Under the pieces are notes generated by a model that saw only the letters and a program-made list of their open reading frames with translations, was not told the origin of the DNA and made no database searches. 64,000 bases of DNA from Wuchereria bancrofti (taxonomy: Eukaryota; Nematoda; Chromadorea; Rhabditida; Onchocercidae), in assembly GCA_005281725.1 (NCBI GenBank), contig SSBO01000013.1:57100-121099 (forward strand), read 5' to 3'. Below are positions 36,873-52,028 of the stretch, one piece after another; position 1 is the stretch's first letter; every line of letters starts with the position of its first letter. The position numbers and the translations under genes are program-made.

Positions 36873-38733
36873 TATAAATGTAATAATTTATATGCTAAAA
36901 TTTTATAAAATTATTAGCGCCTGAAGCTGTATGTCCAAAAAAATGTTGCATTCAATAAAAAATTAGCATTGGTTATGTAATTCAGCAAGTTTATGTATCT
37001 TTCTTAATACTAATTTTTTTTTAATTAATAAGGTAGTGATTTCAAATCTTGATTAATATGTAAAGATAAGCTGCTAATGATTTTTTTATTGGAAGGAAGT
37101 ATTCTGTAGTTCAGATCAAATTACCGTAATTTAATCTAAAATATAATAGCAAATTTTCATATTGCAAAAAAAAAAGATCTGTAACTTACTAATTTGCATC
37201 AGTCATTATTTTGCTATATTTGTGTTTTTTTTTTCCTTTAACAAATTTTTGATGAATTTTAATAATTAAGACGAAATTTAAACAATTTAATGAATTCAAA
37301 TTTTCATATTCATTCAATTCATAATTTAATGAATCAAAACTAAATTCCCTAACTTTTCATAAAAAAAAGAAAATCATTATGGAATGACTTAATTACATTC
37401 CAATTTTGCTTTTTTCCCGACATTTTTGCATTTTAATTTAATTTTATTCATTTATAAACACTAATTAAATGTAAATAATAAGATAGAAGTGTTTGATGTG
37501 AATTAAATTGCAAAATAAATAAATAAATGTAATTTTTAATTTTTAAAAGTCATTTTTCATCTCTACGATATCATATTTTGTTCGATATTGAGGTGGCAAT
37601 GAAAGATTAGTTTCTGTTAAACTGAGAATATAGCGTAGCAGCAAACAAATGATAGATAAACTTTTTATCCATTTCACTAGGATAGCAAATAGATGAACAA
37701 AATAGCTTACATATATACATACACACACAGAAACATATAGCATGCTATTAAATTTTATAAAATATTATATCAAAAAAAGGATTTTTCTACCTTTCCTAAA
37801 ATTAAATAAATACATTCGATTTAAATTTATATGTAATAAAGAGATATAATTAAAATGTGCTTCATTTTGGTAATTCATTAATAGAAGAAATGAAATTGCA
37901 AGAATTTGAAATATTTACATTTAAAATTTACATTTTAAAATTATTAAATATGTTATTGTAAAAAAAAAGCCTTTTTTTGACAACTGTAAAAAGTTTATTT
38001 TTTTTATTTTATTTTATTGAGAATATAATGAAGAAAGGAAAGAAGACGACAAGGACGAAGATGAATATTTTACTAATGAAATTGTCACTTTGAAAAACCT
38101 TTTTTTTTAAAAAAAATTGCAATTTCGATTTTAACTTTAAACTATGCAAATTAAAATGTAAATTTATTGAGCTATTAAGGAATGTTATTTAGATAGAATT
38201 TTTTATCATAAAATTGTTCTTTCACATAAAATATTAGCAATAATAAAAACGATTTGTAACCGCAATGATAATAATAGTTGTTCTAAGAAGTGATAGAAAG
38301 TTTGACAAGAACTACGATAGATGAAATTATTAAAATTTTTAAATAAAGGTAATTTAGAATTGAATAAATCAAATAAAAAAATGGTGCGTTTATTATATAA
38401 TTTTTACAAAATTTATATTATTTATTACATTTTTCTTTACAATATTTAATGATAATGACTGCTAATTCAAAATATCAGCTATTCATTCTTAAATTTTAAT
38501 AAATTTCTATTACATTATTTTTATATTATTATTAATTACCATTATTATTATTGCTATTATTCTTGTTATTATTATTACCATCACTAGTATTCCTTTACGG
38601 AAGAAAACTGCCATTTATTCAATTAATTACTGACAATTTTCAACGTTATTACACATCAATCTCATTTGGAAACAATACCAATTCGTGAAAAACGAAACAT
38701 GTCGATCCTAATTTTTAAATCTAAAATGAACAA

Positions 38734-39053
38734 ATTGACTTCTAGATTTATTAAAACACAGTGTTAATTAAATAAATCTAAAATGAACAAACTAACCTTT
38801 AAATATATTAAAACATAATCTTAATTAAATCATTTCTCTGATGATTTCATATACAAAAAAAAAGGCCTTCGAAAATATTAATGTCCATANNNNNNNNATT
38901 GACTTCTAGATTTATTAAAACACAGTGTTAATTAAATAAATCTAAAATGAACAAACTAACCTTTAAATATATTAAAACATAATCTTAATTAAATCATTTC
39001 TCTGATGATTTCATATACAAAAAAAAAGGCCTTCGAAAATATTAATGTCCATA
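38734..39053. repeat. Exact 156-bp duplication around eight N
   Basis: 38734-38889 reappears at 38898-39053 with eight N between. Same layout as the duplication at 36556. Confidence 0.9.
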
Positions 39054-40999
39054 TATCCGTGTACCCTGTGCAACTCTATTAATCGGTATAATATATAAAA
39101 CGGAAAAAAAATAATTGTAAAAATGCTGTCCCATAGAATGTTAATTATTACTCGGATATTTTAATCTATTTATATTAATATAAACAGATTTTGAAATGGT
39201 ATATTACGATCAATTCTATCATTTTCATCAACATTTTCAATTTTTTCTTTTCTGTTCTTTTGTCCGTGTTCATCAATAAAATTGTGATTTAACTACATTA
39301 AGCTCTGTAATTTAATTCTTGCTAATATAGTTTTTTTTTTTTCATTTTTAATTAAAAAATTAAAATTCGTTTGTACAAAAAAAAATTCTTTTTGTTTTTT
39401 TGAATAAATTTAAATGATTAAAATAGATAATGAAAAGGAAGAAAAACAAAACAGAAAGGTTTATGTAAAAAGCTTATTTAAAATTCTAACTTTATAACAA
39501 TGGAAGGCAAAATTTTTTTTGAAGCGAATAGCTCCTCCACTTTTACTATATCATTTCCTTTTCTTTTCCATTAAACTCATTCATCTCTCTTCGTTCTGAA
39601 TTATAGCATAACAATTGCTATTATTTTGCTAATTTAGTGCTAAAAACAATGAATAAAATTACTTCTTTTCTAATCAATAAATAATGATAATTAAAAAAGA
39701 GGAAAAAAAAGGAATTTCTTTTCTCTTCAAGGTATAATTTTTGAATAAACCTGAAATAAACCCACGGAATTATAAGATGTGAAAATGAAAAATGAACAAT
39801 CGTATGCAACGATCACGTTTTGTAAGAAATGAATGATAGCTCTATGACGGCAACGACCACGTTTGTAAGAAATGAATAATAATTATAAGCAACGATAACG
39901 CTATAAAATTATCTTCTTTTATAATTATATTTTACGATTTTAAAAAAAAAAATCTAGAAAAAAAAATTAAAACGCTGTTTATTTACTTTCAGAAAATGAC
40001 AAAGTGTTGTTAAAATGCCACTTTATATTATTATCTTATAAATTATTTTATCTTTTCTACAATAATTTTACATATTTTTCTAATATACTTTACTAACTTT
40101 AGAAAAAAAAATCCGATGAAAAAAAAGACTTTGAGTGTATGAAAAAAAAAAAATTTGAGAAAGAGTAGTGCGTTCATTTTTCGTTAAAAGTAGTTCTTTT
40201 TTTTTTCGAATTGATGGTGGTTTACTAATAATGATTTTATCTTAATGAATATTTTAACATCAATTCAAGCATAATTAATGCGCATTATTAATCTGCTTCG
40301 AATTATTTGCATTAATGTTAGCTATTATAATTTCTTAATAAATTTATTCAAATTATGGTGAATTATTCATTTTCAAAATTAATGAAGCAATAATTATTAG
40401 TTAACATTATAATACTTTATACACGATAAATTCTAAAATTTTACACAATGATTCTTATATTACAGTATTAACTTATTTATAAGAAAGCATGAATTCAAAC
40501 GTAGAAAATTATGAAAAAAAATTGGATGATTAATTAAAATGTTATAAAATGAAATCAAAATTCTTAAAATGAATTTTGAAATTGCGTTCTAAAATTGATA
40601 ATTAAATTGACGAAAAGAAATAATTTATAGCTTAAATGAAAGAAATAATTTGTAGCTTATATGAAATAGCAATTGAAATGAAAATGATTAATATGATATT
40701 ATGAGTGAAGAATTATGTAAATTCTTGAGAATTTTTAATTATTATTTAGTTTAGCATATTTTTTCATGTTAAACTTATCATAGATATCATACACATTACA
40801 AGTTAAGTAAAAAAGAAACAAAAAACTGATATTAAATGACTTGTTAAGTTTAATAATAAAATAATCGATCAACCATATTTTGTCTTCTTTTGAAGTATTT
40901 ATTTTCATATTGCTATCTACTATGTCACAATTCTACGAAATTTAGAAGATGAATGATATGAATGGATAAGATGAATGCGTAATATTGCGTTAATCTGCA

Positions 41000-41190
41000 C
41001 TATAAAGATAATGATTACGATTATGATAATGATTATAATGATTATGACGATGATAATGATGATAACGATTATGGTGATTGTGACGATGATAACGATTATG
41101 ATTGTGATAATATGCTGATTATGACGATGACAATGATGATGATGACTGCGACAATGATAATGATGATAGTGATAAAGATAATAATTATTA
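41000..41190. repeat. Imperfect GAT/GATTAT triplet repeat
   Basis: Runs of GATTAT, GATAAT, GATGAC and similar triplets give open frames on both strands. Low complexity, not a gene. Confidence 0.75.
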
Positions 41191-41796
41191 TTATTGAAAT
41201 TGTAATGCAATCAAGCTATTTGCGAAATTTATTTACAAATAATTTAGAATTTGAATTCGTTGACAATATGACGCAATTCTATATTTCTAATACTAAACAC
41301 TCATTGCAATAATTGACAGACTGATAATGTACGAAGGTGTCAGCAAATCGATAATAACTTCGTATTGAAATCAAAATATGATATAGTCACACAGGAAGAT
41401 GCAGAGAGAAAGAGAGAGAGAAAGGGGGAGGAGAGAGAGAATGTGAGAAAGGTAATTGTATGAGATAATATTAAGCTAAACATAGCAACGAGAAATAATA
41501 AATATATTTGTTTGCATTTTTTCTTCATCAAATTATAAATGATAGAAAAGTTAAGACTAAATGAAATTATAATTTTAGTTAAAAAATAAAAAAAAGGAGA
41601 AATGAAATAAAAGTAAAATTTGATATAATTAAGTTGATAGATATGAAATAATGGATAAAAAGTGGAGAAAGCAGATGGATAGACTGTTGACCTTTACCCT
41701 TTCTGCTGTATAGTCAGTACTACTACGGCTACTGCTGTTATTGCTGCTGCTGTTGTAACAGATAGAGTGGAATCGATTGGTGGGTGGGTAGCTGGA

Positions 41797-41855
41797 AATG
41801 AAATGAAATGAAATAAAATGAAAATGTAATGAAATGAAATGAAATGAATGAATGG
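41797..41855. repeat. (AATGA)n-like pentanucleotide repeat
   Basis: GAAATGAAATGAAATGAAAT-type run followed by GAATGAATGG, 60-110 bp before the GA/GATA tract. Confidence 0.7.
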
Positions 41856-41919
41856 ATTGATTGGTTGATTGATGGTTGTCAGGTTGATCGGTCCGGCTAT
41901 GGTATATATATATATATGT

Positions 41920-42621
<702 letters not shown>

Positions 42622-44212
42622 TTAGCTTAGCGAACTGCTCCATTCAACTTTCGAAGTGTGACAGAATCTAAGAGTGATGTAAGAGATTGATGAATGAAGG
42701 ACAAACGAAAGAGAGAATTGAGATGGCAAACGAACGATTAATGATGAATGGAAGCATTTATCAAATGAATATGTTTAATAAATTACTCTGATAAAGTAAT
42801 ACCATTAATTATTGAGAGTAAAAGATGATTAAAGATTATTATTGATTTGATATTTTTATTTATAAGTGGTAAAATGAATGAAAGTATGATGAAATAATTT
42901 CATTTATATATATTATAATACAAAATAATTATTTACCATCAATATATATTTTGTTTGTTTTAATTTGATTAATTATAATTCATTATGATTGCATTATTAT
43001 TTGACTATTTCATTTTTCTTTTCATCTATTTTAACATTTTTTTTTTTTTGTAATAAATGGAAAAAAGTGAAAATAATAGAAAGTAGGATAAATTCATTTC
43101 TTTTCAATTAGTATATTCAAAATTATATTCATCAATTCTTATACTTTAATTTTTGTTGTAAATATAAATTATGCATCATAGAAATTTTATTTCTACTAAT
43201 GGCAGTAGTGAAATATATTCAAATATTTGTTTCATTTTTTTGGATATATTATTAATATCAGACATATCTCATTGCTAATATTTGTTGATTATTACAATTT
43301 AAGTGTAATTTATATACGAATAATAATTATTGCAGTGGTTATTATTTTTAGATTGTAGAAGAAAAAAAATTTTTTTTTGCTGTGATTAAAGTAATTTAAA
43401 TGACGAAAGAAATATCAACAATTTCTTTGGATAAAAAATATCAACAACTTCAACTTCTTTGGGTATTTTTTTTTTTTTTTGTAATGAAGCTATTTAAAGT
43501 ACTAAAAATAAGAATTTGATGAGTGTTTAGAAAATGCTTTTGAGAAAGAAAACAAAACTAATTGACAATGAAATTGACAGGTATGAAATATATAAAATAC
43601 ACGGTGCTAATGCATTATCGATTAATTGTTTAAACTGTCATCTGATTTTATTATTCATTAATTTTTTTTTTTTTAAAGTAATACATTTTTAAAGTAATAC
43701 ATCTTACACTTTTAAAGTAATATCTTCTTGTCGAAATTCTTCGAATATTAAATTTATGATATTTTAACTAATCGACAATAAGATTTTACTTAATAGTCAA
43801 TGAGAGAGCAAAAATAAAGAAAAAAAAGTTTGACTTTATTGCTACAAATATCCACAATTAATTTTATTAGAGATACAAATTTTATCAATAAATATTGTAA
43901 ACGTATAATGTAACATTTGCAAATTAAACTTTAAATAAAAAATTTTTAGAAAGCTTATAAAACATTTTTTTTTTCTTTCTATTCATAATTCATTCATATA
44001 AAAGTTTAACTTCATTTAGCTACAAATATTCACAATCAAATTTGTAAATTTTAATAATAAATTGCTTACATTATCAACCCCAAAATATAATTATAGTGAA
44101 AAAAAATGTAAAAAATGAATGATTATAAAATTAATAACAATGACCAAAACCAACAAACAAACAAACAAGCAAACATAAAAATCTACCTGTTAAATGTTTA
44201 AATCGTTTAAAA

Positions 44213-47200
44213 CGATATTGTATTACCAAAAAATATAATTAAGAGATTAATTATCATAGTTCGCTAATTGAGAATGATCGATCTTTTTGCTGAAATGACA
44301 TATATTACTATTATTATTATTTCATTGGTTCTAATTGATTAAATTGTATTTAAAAAAAATAACAACTAAATTGTATTTTAAAATAAAAAATTTTAATAAA
44401 TCATTGATAAATTAAAATTAGTAAAACATAAAAAATATTTCTTCTTTTTGTTGAATACACTTTTGTTGCTGTTGTTCTTATTGTTGTTTTAGTTTTATTT
44501 ACCTAAAAAAAAGCTGCGACATGTATCTTTTGTAAAATAGTAAATATAATATCTTAATTAATCTATTTTAACTAAAAAATAACAAAAATAATTAATAATT
44601 TCATCATTTATATATAATAGTATAGAATATTTAGATGAAAAATAGGTTTGCAAAGAAATAAAATTAAAATTTAACATGTCACTTTAAAAAAAAAAAGAAA
44701 TGACAATTTTGATAGTTGAAATGCGATAGAGAAATAAATGGCGCATTATTGCAGTACGTATCATTATAATGTTTGCAGTAATTGTACATTTTATTGAATG
44801 ATAATATAAAAGAGAGGTTTTCATCTCTCTCTCCCTTTTCTCTTTCTCTCTCTCTCCTCTTCCTCAAATATTATCCTAACATTTACATTTCCATTACTGT
44901 ACATTAACTTTTTTTTTTAATAAAATTTTAAATCATACAAATAAATCATTTCTATGGCACATTAAATGCTAATTATGCATTTTACTAAATTAACTATTAA
45001 ATTTAATAGTAATTATTTTCATTTCTTAAAAATAATAACAATAATAACGGAAAAAAATACTAAATTATTATCAACTAAAATTTTGTTATTTGAAGTAATA
45101 ATTGATATATGGTAATGAATTTTAATTGGACAATCAGTTTTCGAATCATTAATGCATGAAAAAAAATAGGACTAAAAACTTTATTTTTTTGAAAAAAATA
45201 TAATTAATATTAAAAAATATAATAGTTACAATAATTAGTGGGAAACGAAATAAATGAATTTTATACGGAATTTATATCAAATAATAAATTCATTTATTTC
45301 TTATTTAATTTGCTAATAATAGAATGAGAATATCAGTGTGAGAACGAGAATTTTTTTAAGGAAAAAAAAAGTAATAAGTAATTAATTTAAACGAAATAAA
45401 TAAATGAATATATTTAGTTTACATTATCAATTTTAATAGGTATTACAAAGAAAAACATTAGAATAAATTATCATTAAATTACAATATTAATCAATTTTAC
45501 CTATTTGTAATAATTACTCATTAATAGGCATACTGTCCTATTTTTTTAACTTTTTTGCTAACGAAATAATTTGGCATGAAATATCCAAGAGTAGTAATAA
45601 CTACTTTAATCAATGTGATAGAGGAACTTTAATCTATATGTGAAGTGTTTTCCTTTTTTTTTACTTTAAAATATTCATTTTTGTTTTTCTTATCTATAAA
45701 ATCTATCAAAAAGTGCAAGCAATCTTAATATTTTTAAAAAAAGACAATGGTATTTAATAAAATTTTTTCTTTTATTGCGTTTATTTAAGATGAAAAGGAA
45801 AAGAAGAAAAGCTATGCGATAGAAAAAGTTTAGTATTTGAGTATTAGATTAGAAAGTATCAAAATTAAAATTTAAATATTAGATTAGAAGCATCCAAAAT
45901 TAAAGGTGACGTTTNCGATATTGTATTACCAAAAAATATAATTAAGAGATTAATTATCATAGTTCGCTAATTGAGAATGATCGATCTTTTTGCTGAAATG
46001 ACATATATTACTATTATTATTATTTCATTGGTTCTAATTGATTAAATTGTATTTAAAAAAAATAACAACTAAATTGTATTTTAAAATAAAAAATTTTAAT
46101 AAATCATTGATAAATTAAAATTAGTAAAACATAAAAAATATTTCTTCTTTTTGTTGAATACACTTTTGTTGCTGTTGTTCTTATTGTTGTTTTAGTTTTA
46201 TTTACCTAAAAAAAAGCTGCGACATGTATCTTTTGTAAAATAGTAAATATAATATCTTAATTAATCTATTTTAACTAAAAAATAACAAAAATAATTAATA
46301 ATTTCATCATTTATATATAATAGTATAGAATATTTAGATGAAAAATAGGTTTGCAAAGAAATAAAATTAAAATTTAACATGTCACTTTAAAAAAAAAAAG
46401 AAATGACAATTTTGATAGTTGAAATGCGATAGAGAAATAAATGGCGCATTATTGCAGTACGTATCATTATAATGTTTGCAGTAATTGTACATTTTATTGA
46501 ATGATAATATAAAAGAGAGGTTTTCATCTCTCTCTCCCTTTTCTCTTTCTCTCTCTCTCCTCTTCCTCAAATATTATCCTAACATTTACATTTCCATTAC
46601 TGTACATTAACTTTTTTTTTTAATAAAATTTTAAATCATACAAATAAATCATTTCTATGGCACATTAAATGCTAATTATGCATTTTACTAAATTAACTAT
46701 TAAATTTAATAGTAATTATTTTCATTTCTTAAAAATAATAACAATAATAACGGAAAAAAATACTAAATTATTATCAACTAAAATTTTGTTATTTGAAGTA
46801 ATAATTGATATATGGTAATGAATTTTAATTGGACAATCAGTTTTCGAATCATTAATGCATGAAAAAAAATAGGACTAAAAACTTTATTTTTTTGAAAAAA
46901 ATATAATTAATATTAAAAAATATAATAGTTACAATAATTAGTGGGAAACGAAATAAATGAATTTTATACGGAATTTATATCAAATAATAAATTCATTTAT
47001 TTCTTATTTAATTTGCTAATAATAGAATGAGAATATCAGTGTGAGAACGAGAATTTTTTTAAGGAAAAAAAAAGTAATAAGTAATTAATTTAAACGAAAT
47101 AAATAAATGAATATATTTAGTTTACATTATCAATTTTAATAGGTATTACAAAGAAAAACATTAGAATAAATTATCATTAAATTACAATATTAATCAATTT

Positions 47201-47617
47201 TACCTATTTGTAATAATTACTCATTAATAGGCATACTGTCCTATTTTTTTAACTTTTTTGCTAACGAAATAATTTGGCATGAAATATCCAAGAGTAGTAA
47301 TAACTACTTTAATCAATGTGATAGAGGAACTTTAATCTATATGTGAAGTGTTTTCCTTTTTTTTTACTTTAAAATATTCATTTTTGTTTTTCTTATCTAT
47401 AAAATCTATCAAAAAGTGCAAGCAATCTTAATATTTTTAAAAAAAGACAATGGTATTTAATAAAATTTTTTCTTTTATTGCGTTTATTTAAGATGAAAAG
47501 GAAAAGAAGAAAAGCTATGCGATAGAAAAAGTTTAGTATTTGAGTATTAGATTAGAAAGTATCAAAATTAAAATTTAAATATTAGATTAGAAGCATCCAA
47601 AATTAAAGGTGACGTTT
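44213..47617. repeat. Exact 1,702-bp tandem duplication around a single N
   Basis: 44213-45914 is repeated at 45916-47617 with one N at 45915. Offset is 1,703 bp. CT-rich tracts, poly-A lengths and a 62-codon spurious minus-strand frame recur at the same offset without change, which real duplicates of non-coding AT-rich DNA would not keep for long. Confidence 0.92.
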
Positions 47618-50600
47618 ATATAAAATTAATCAGGTATAATAAATTTATATTATTATAAAAATTTAAAAATTTTAGACTTTTTGAAAAGTTTTATTTTTCT
47701 ATTACAAAATTAGCGTGAAATTAAAAAAAAAAAAGAAAAACTATCAATTTATTAATGGAAAAATTTTTTTTCGCCATTACAAAATTTTTGAATTTCTAAG
47801 AAATGTATGTGTTTTCAAAATTATTAAATTTTTTAAATCACTAAAATTATTTAATATTTTAATACTAATTTAAGCATAAATCTTTGAAGTTTTACTACAT
47901 TATCCACTATTACACTAATTTTAAACTTAAAATATAGTTATAAATTTACAATGAAAAGTATATTTCTGATATGCAATTTCGGATGTAATTATTTCCTCTT
48001 ATATAATTAATTATTAAACAGAAATCAATATGGCATATTAGTTAGTTAAAAATCAATTTTCAATCTATTTTTATTTTCAATTTTTTTATGTTATTTTAAT
48101 TTTAAATAACAAAAAAAATGATGAGTGAGTGATAGCAATTTTTTGATTATTGCTATTGCTATTAATAAAAATACTAATGTGATTAAATGATATTAGCGAT
48201 AAATATTAATGTATAAAATTAATGAATGATTAGTTTTTTTTTCTTTATTTCTTTTTTCCTTTTTTTTCAAATTTACTGAAATTTTTTTTTATAAATTTGT
48301 TGAAATGAAGTTAATTTCATTTTATGCTTAAAACTATTTATCAACTTATTTTCGTTTCTTTTATAAAAAAACGGACAAACAGACATCCTTTTGTTTTAAA
48401 AAAATGTTTGTTCGTTTTTTTCATTTTTTCTTTTTTTTCTGTAACTTCTGAAAAGTTAGTAAGCAAATGATAGAATGATAAGATTTAAATTAATGAAGAT
48501 GAAAAAAAAGAACGATAAAATTTGGATTAATGATGACTAAAAATTTAATTAAAATTTCTCATTCTTTTATAAAAAATTCAAATTGCTGATAAAAGAATTT
48601 ACCTTAAGTAGCTAATTTGAGTTTAAATTGTAATGAAATAAGGTAAAAAAGAATTGATGAAAAAAAAAGAAAAAAAAAAGAACAAAGAATGAAAAAAAAA
48701 ATAAGAAAAATTTAAGCAACTAGCAGCTGTTATTGCTAAGTTCTAAATTGCAGTAATGATCAGTTTGAAAAAAAAAAAAGTTTTTTTTTTCTGAGAAGAA
48801 GGAAGAGAGAGAGAAAAAGAAAAAAGAAAAAAGGAAAAGAAATTTTTTTTTTATTTTACTCAAAAATTTAAAGTATTTTTTGGGTTTTTATTTCATTTCA
48901 TTTCTTAATTTTCAATATTATTTTATTCAGAAAATTTCAGGCAATTACATAGCATACAGCATATTTATTTAAAATAAAATTAAAAATTAATCAATGCGTG
49001 ATAAAGCTGTCTAATTAAAACTGAATGGTTTAAAATTTATTAAATGTTTCAATTAATAATTTTTTATGAAATATAAAAGGGAAATTTATTTATTCTTTTT
49101 TTTTTCTCCTTTTTATTCTTTTTTTTTCCTAAAATATTTGTTCAAAATGAGCGAAATATTTGACGAAGAGATCATTGCAATCAATAATTAATGATTACAA
49201 ATGATAATTTGTGACTAATTAGTGATACATTTGTTGTTAACCTCGCTTTTTTCCTTTTTTTATATTTGAATTTTTTTTCGTAGAAATTGAAACATTATCA
49301 TGACAAATGTGAAGAAAGAAATTTTTGATTAAATGGAATTAATTTATTGTTGACAAAAAAAAAACGAAAAAAAAAGCCAATATTTCAAATATGACAGCGA
49401 ATCTTTCTGATCGCAATTTTTCTTTTCTTTTTTTATTTAATCTTTGAAGTTTTATGAGGAATGCACATAGAGCATAGATTAAGCAAATGATGATAAATAA
49501 CTGTTATTTTGATTGAATTATTTGAATTATTTTTTATTTCAAATGATAAATATGACTACATAAAGATTTTTTGACATTTGCATACAACTTTTACTTCCGT
49601 CATCTAAGTCATTTTCAATTCTGTCATTTACGTAACAATTTGTATGAATAGCTAGTAAAATTCAAATCATCTATCTAATGTTTAGTTATTTCTGCTAAAT
49701 CTTAACATACTTGAAAATGTTTAGAAAATTTTCAATGTATCTTGTAATATTTACTTATTACTAATTCTACAACATAAATCAACCAATACTTCATTTTCAT
49801 GGGAGATTGACTATATTTACTTTCATAAAAAGCCAAAAATTTAGTGAATTGTAAAAAAAAAGAGCTAATATATCTTAGCCAAACAAATTAGAACAGTTTG
49901 AATTACTAATAATCCAAAAAAAAAAAATGAATGAATGAATGAATGAAAAAATGAGGTATGTTTTTTTATTAAGAAGTTTGTGTAAAGTTAATTAGTGTAT
50001 TAATAAATAAAAAATTATTATATCAAATAATTTACTGCAAAATACTCTTATAATTTTTATTATCATAACAAAAAAAATAGGATCAAAAAAAAAAGACGTT
50101 CAATAATTAAATTAAGAATGAATGGGTTGAATTAAATATTTGAATTAAAGACTTAGTTAAATGAAATAAAGACTTAATATGTCTTTTTTTTAAAAAAAAT
50201 TACATTTTTATTAGGAATATTCATTTTACGTTATCTTTACTTAAATAAAATAACATTTTTAGAAAAATTATAAAAATAAATGAATTAGTTGGTAGGAAAT
50301 CTTATAAATTAGAGATAAAATGAAAGTTTTCATAAATGAGTAGTAAAATATTTCTTCACATACATACACACACAGAGAGAGGAAGGGAGGGGAGAGAGAG
50401 ATTAACACACATCTGTTTTTTCTTTTTAACAAAAGTTTATCAAATAATACCACATATCTTCATAGTTTCTTCCAAATTATTTAACCTTTAGCAAATGAAA
50501 AATTTAATTCTCTATTTTATCCATTTACTAGTCTTTAGATAACATATCTCATTTTTTAAATGTGTTTCATATGTGTATTTTCTCTCTCTCTTTCTCTTTG

Positions 50601-51170
50601 AGTAATGCACATATGGTGAAATTCCTTTTTTTTGCACATTTTTTCATCTTATTTTACTACTGTAATAGCAATTTAGTTATTTAATTGTTTATACATATAT
50701 AAAAAAAAGATCCTTACCAGAAAATGAAAAAGAAATCCAAAATTTATTTACAGCTACTCATTACCATTATTTTAATGATAATTTGAAAAATAATTATACT
50801 AAAATACTGCAAAAATCATAGTTGGGAATGTAATTTCCTAATTAAAATAAAACCTCACTGATTTTTCACTTAGAAGATTCAGGAAATTTAATCAATCAGA
50901 GTAGTCTTACTCCTTAAAACTTAAAAAAAAAAACTCAATTTTCTCATAAAGTAATTTAAATATTTGCAGCAAAAGAAGATAATATTCATTAAGCGCAAAC
51001 GCATATGATGAGAGGGGTAAGAAAATAAAAAAAATAAAAGTCATTTTTTTTTAATTCAATTTTGCTTCAGATTTCTAGGAAGAAAAAAACCAATTTAAAA
51101 CAATTTAAACTTTAAGGTCAAAATGTATGAACCAGTTTCACAGCAATGCTAATGGTGCAGCATGAAATCC

Positions 51171-51176
51171 TTTATT
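51171..51176 (-). terminator. AATAAA hexamer downstream of possible membrane-protein exons
   Basis: AATAAA on the minus strand, just past a stop at 51182-51184 that ends a hydrophobic open frame. Confidence 0.25.
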
Positions 51177-51587
51177 AATTCATTGCTCCAAAAACAAAAA
51201 AATATCCAACGCCAAGAATTCGCAAACGAAAAGATTAAAAATCAAAAAGGTATAATATATGAGTGTGATGAATGCAGGTGAAAATGAAATTAGCTCTACT
51301 GAAGCTCCAAAACAAAATGTTTTTGATGAAAGAAAATGTTAAGAAAAAAAAAACATTTTTTGATCTAAAAAAAAAACAATTCTGAAGTACTGAGAAACAC
51401 CAACATACTTTTTCATCGATTACAATATGAATCAACGGTATAGGAAAAAATGTGAACAAAAATTACTAAAATGGTTATGCAAAAAATGTAGCCATATGTT
51501 TTGAATCATTTTCTTGCAAAATTAAATAAATGGTAACATTACTGTAATAAATGGAATACTTTCCTAATAATACATCACAATTCTTAC

Positions 51588-51797
51588 AGCTCTTTCGCAT
51601 ATGTAAAATTTCTCCAATTTTAGATCTTTGTTAAAACTTTCACATATTTCATAAGATAACACGATTATCAGTGATTTGATAGTATGAACAAAATTTTGAA
51701 AAACAGTGACTGGTAGTAATTCAGCCATAAAATATATAACCGTATAAAGTGTATGAGATAAATTAAGACATGCTTTCCAGAATACTTTTCTAAAAAT
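51588..51797 (-). CDS. Possible exon of an unrecognised membrane-type protein
   Basis: A minus-strand frame is open from an acceptor-like TTTTTAG (exon high end about 51797) to a good donor GTAAGA after 51588. It has mixed residue composition unlike the low-complexity frames around it: LSHTLYTVIYFMAELLPVTV, then SYEICESFNKDLKLEKFYIC. An internal ATG lies at 51728. It starts about 230 bp past the CBP20 stop on the same strand, so it could be a downstream operon gene. I could not find a next exon in frame; a hydrophobic frame ending at 51182 is the best nearby candidate but does not join in phase. No family is recognised. Confidence 0.3.
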
Positions 51798-52028
51798 CAC
51801 AAAGAAATTGATCAGTCACTTAGCACACTCGAATGCTGTTAACAAGTTAACTCGACATTTTAGAATTGAAATTTTCTTGGAATATGTAACAGCAAGAATG
51901 ACACAATTATAATTATGATTAAACAACAAATTAATCAAAGTCTTCAATGTTCTTCATCGTCTCTATGCTTTTTAAATGTGCAGAAACATTAGGTGATTAT
52001 CATTTTGATTTAAAATACTTTCTGGAAG

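Noticed and set aside
44679..46570. Two identical 62-codon minus-strand frames 1,703 bp apart
   Set aside because: They sit in CT- and A-rich non-coding DNA and are copies made by the N-bounded duplication, not paralogous genes.
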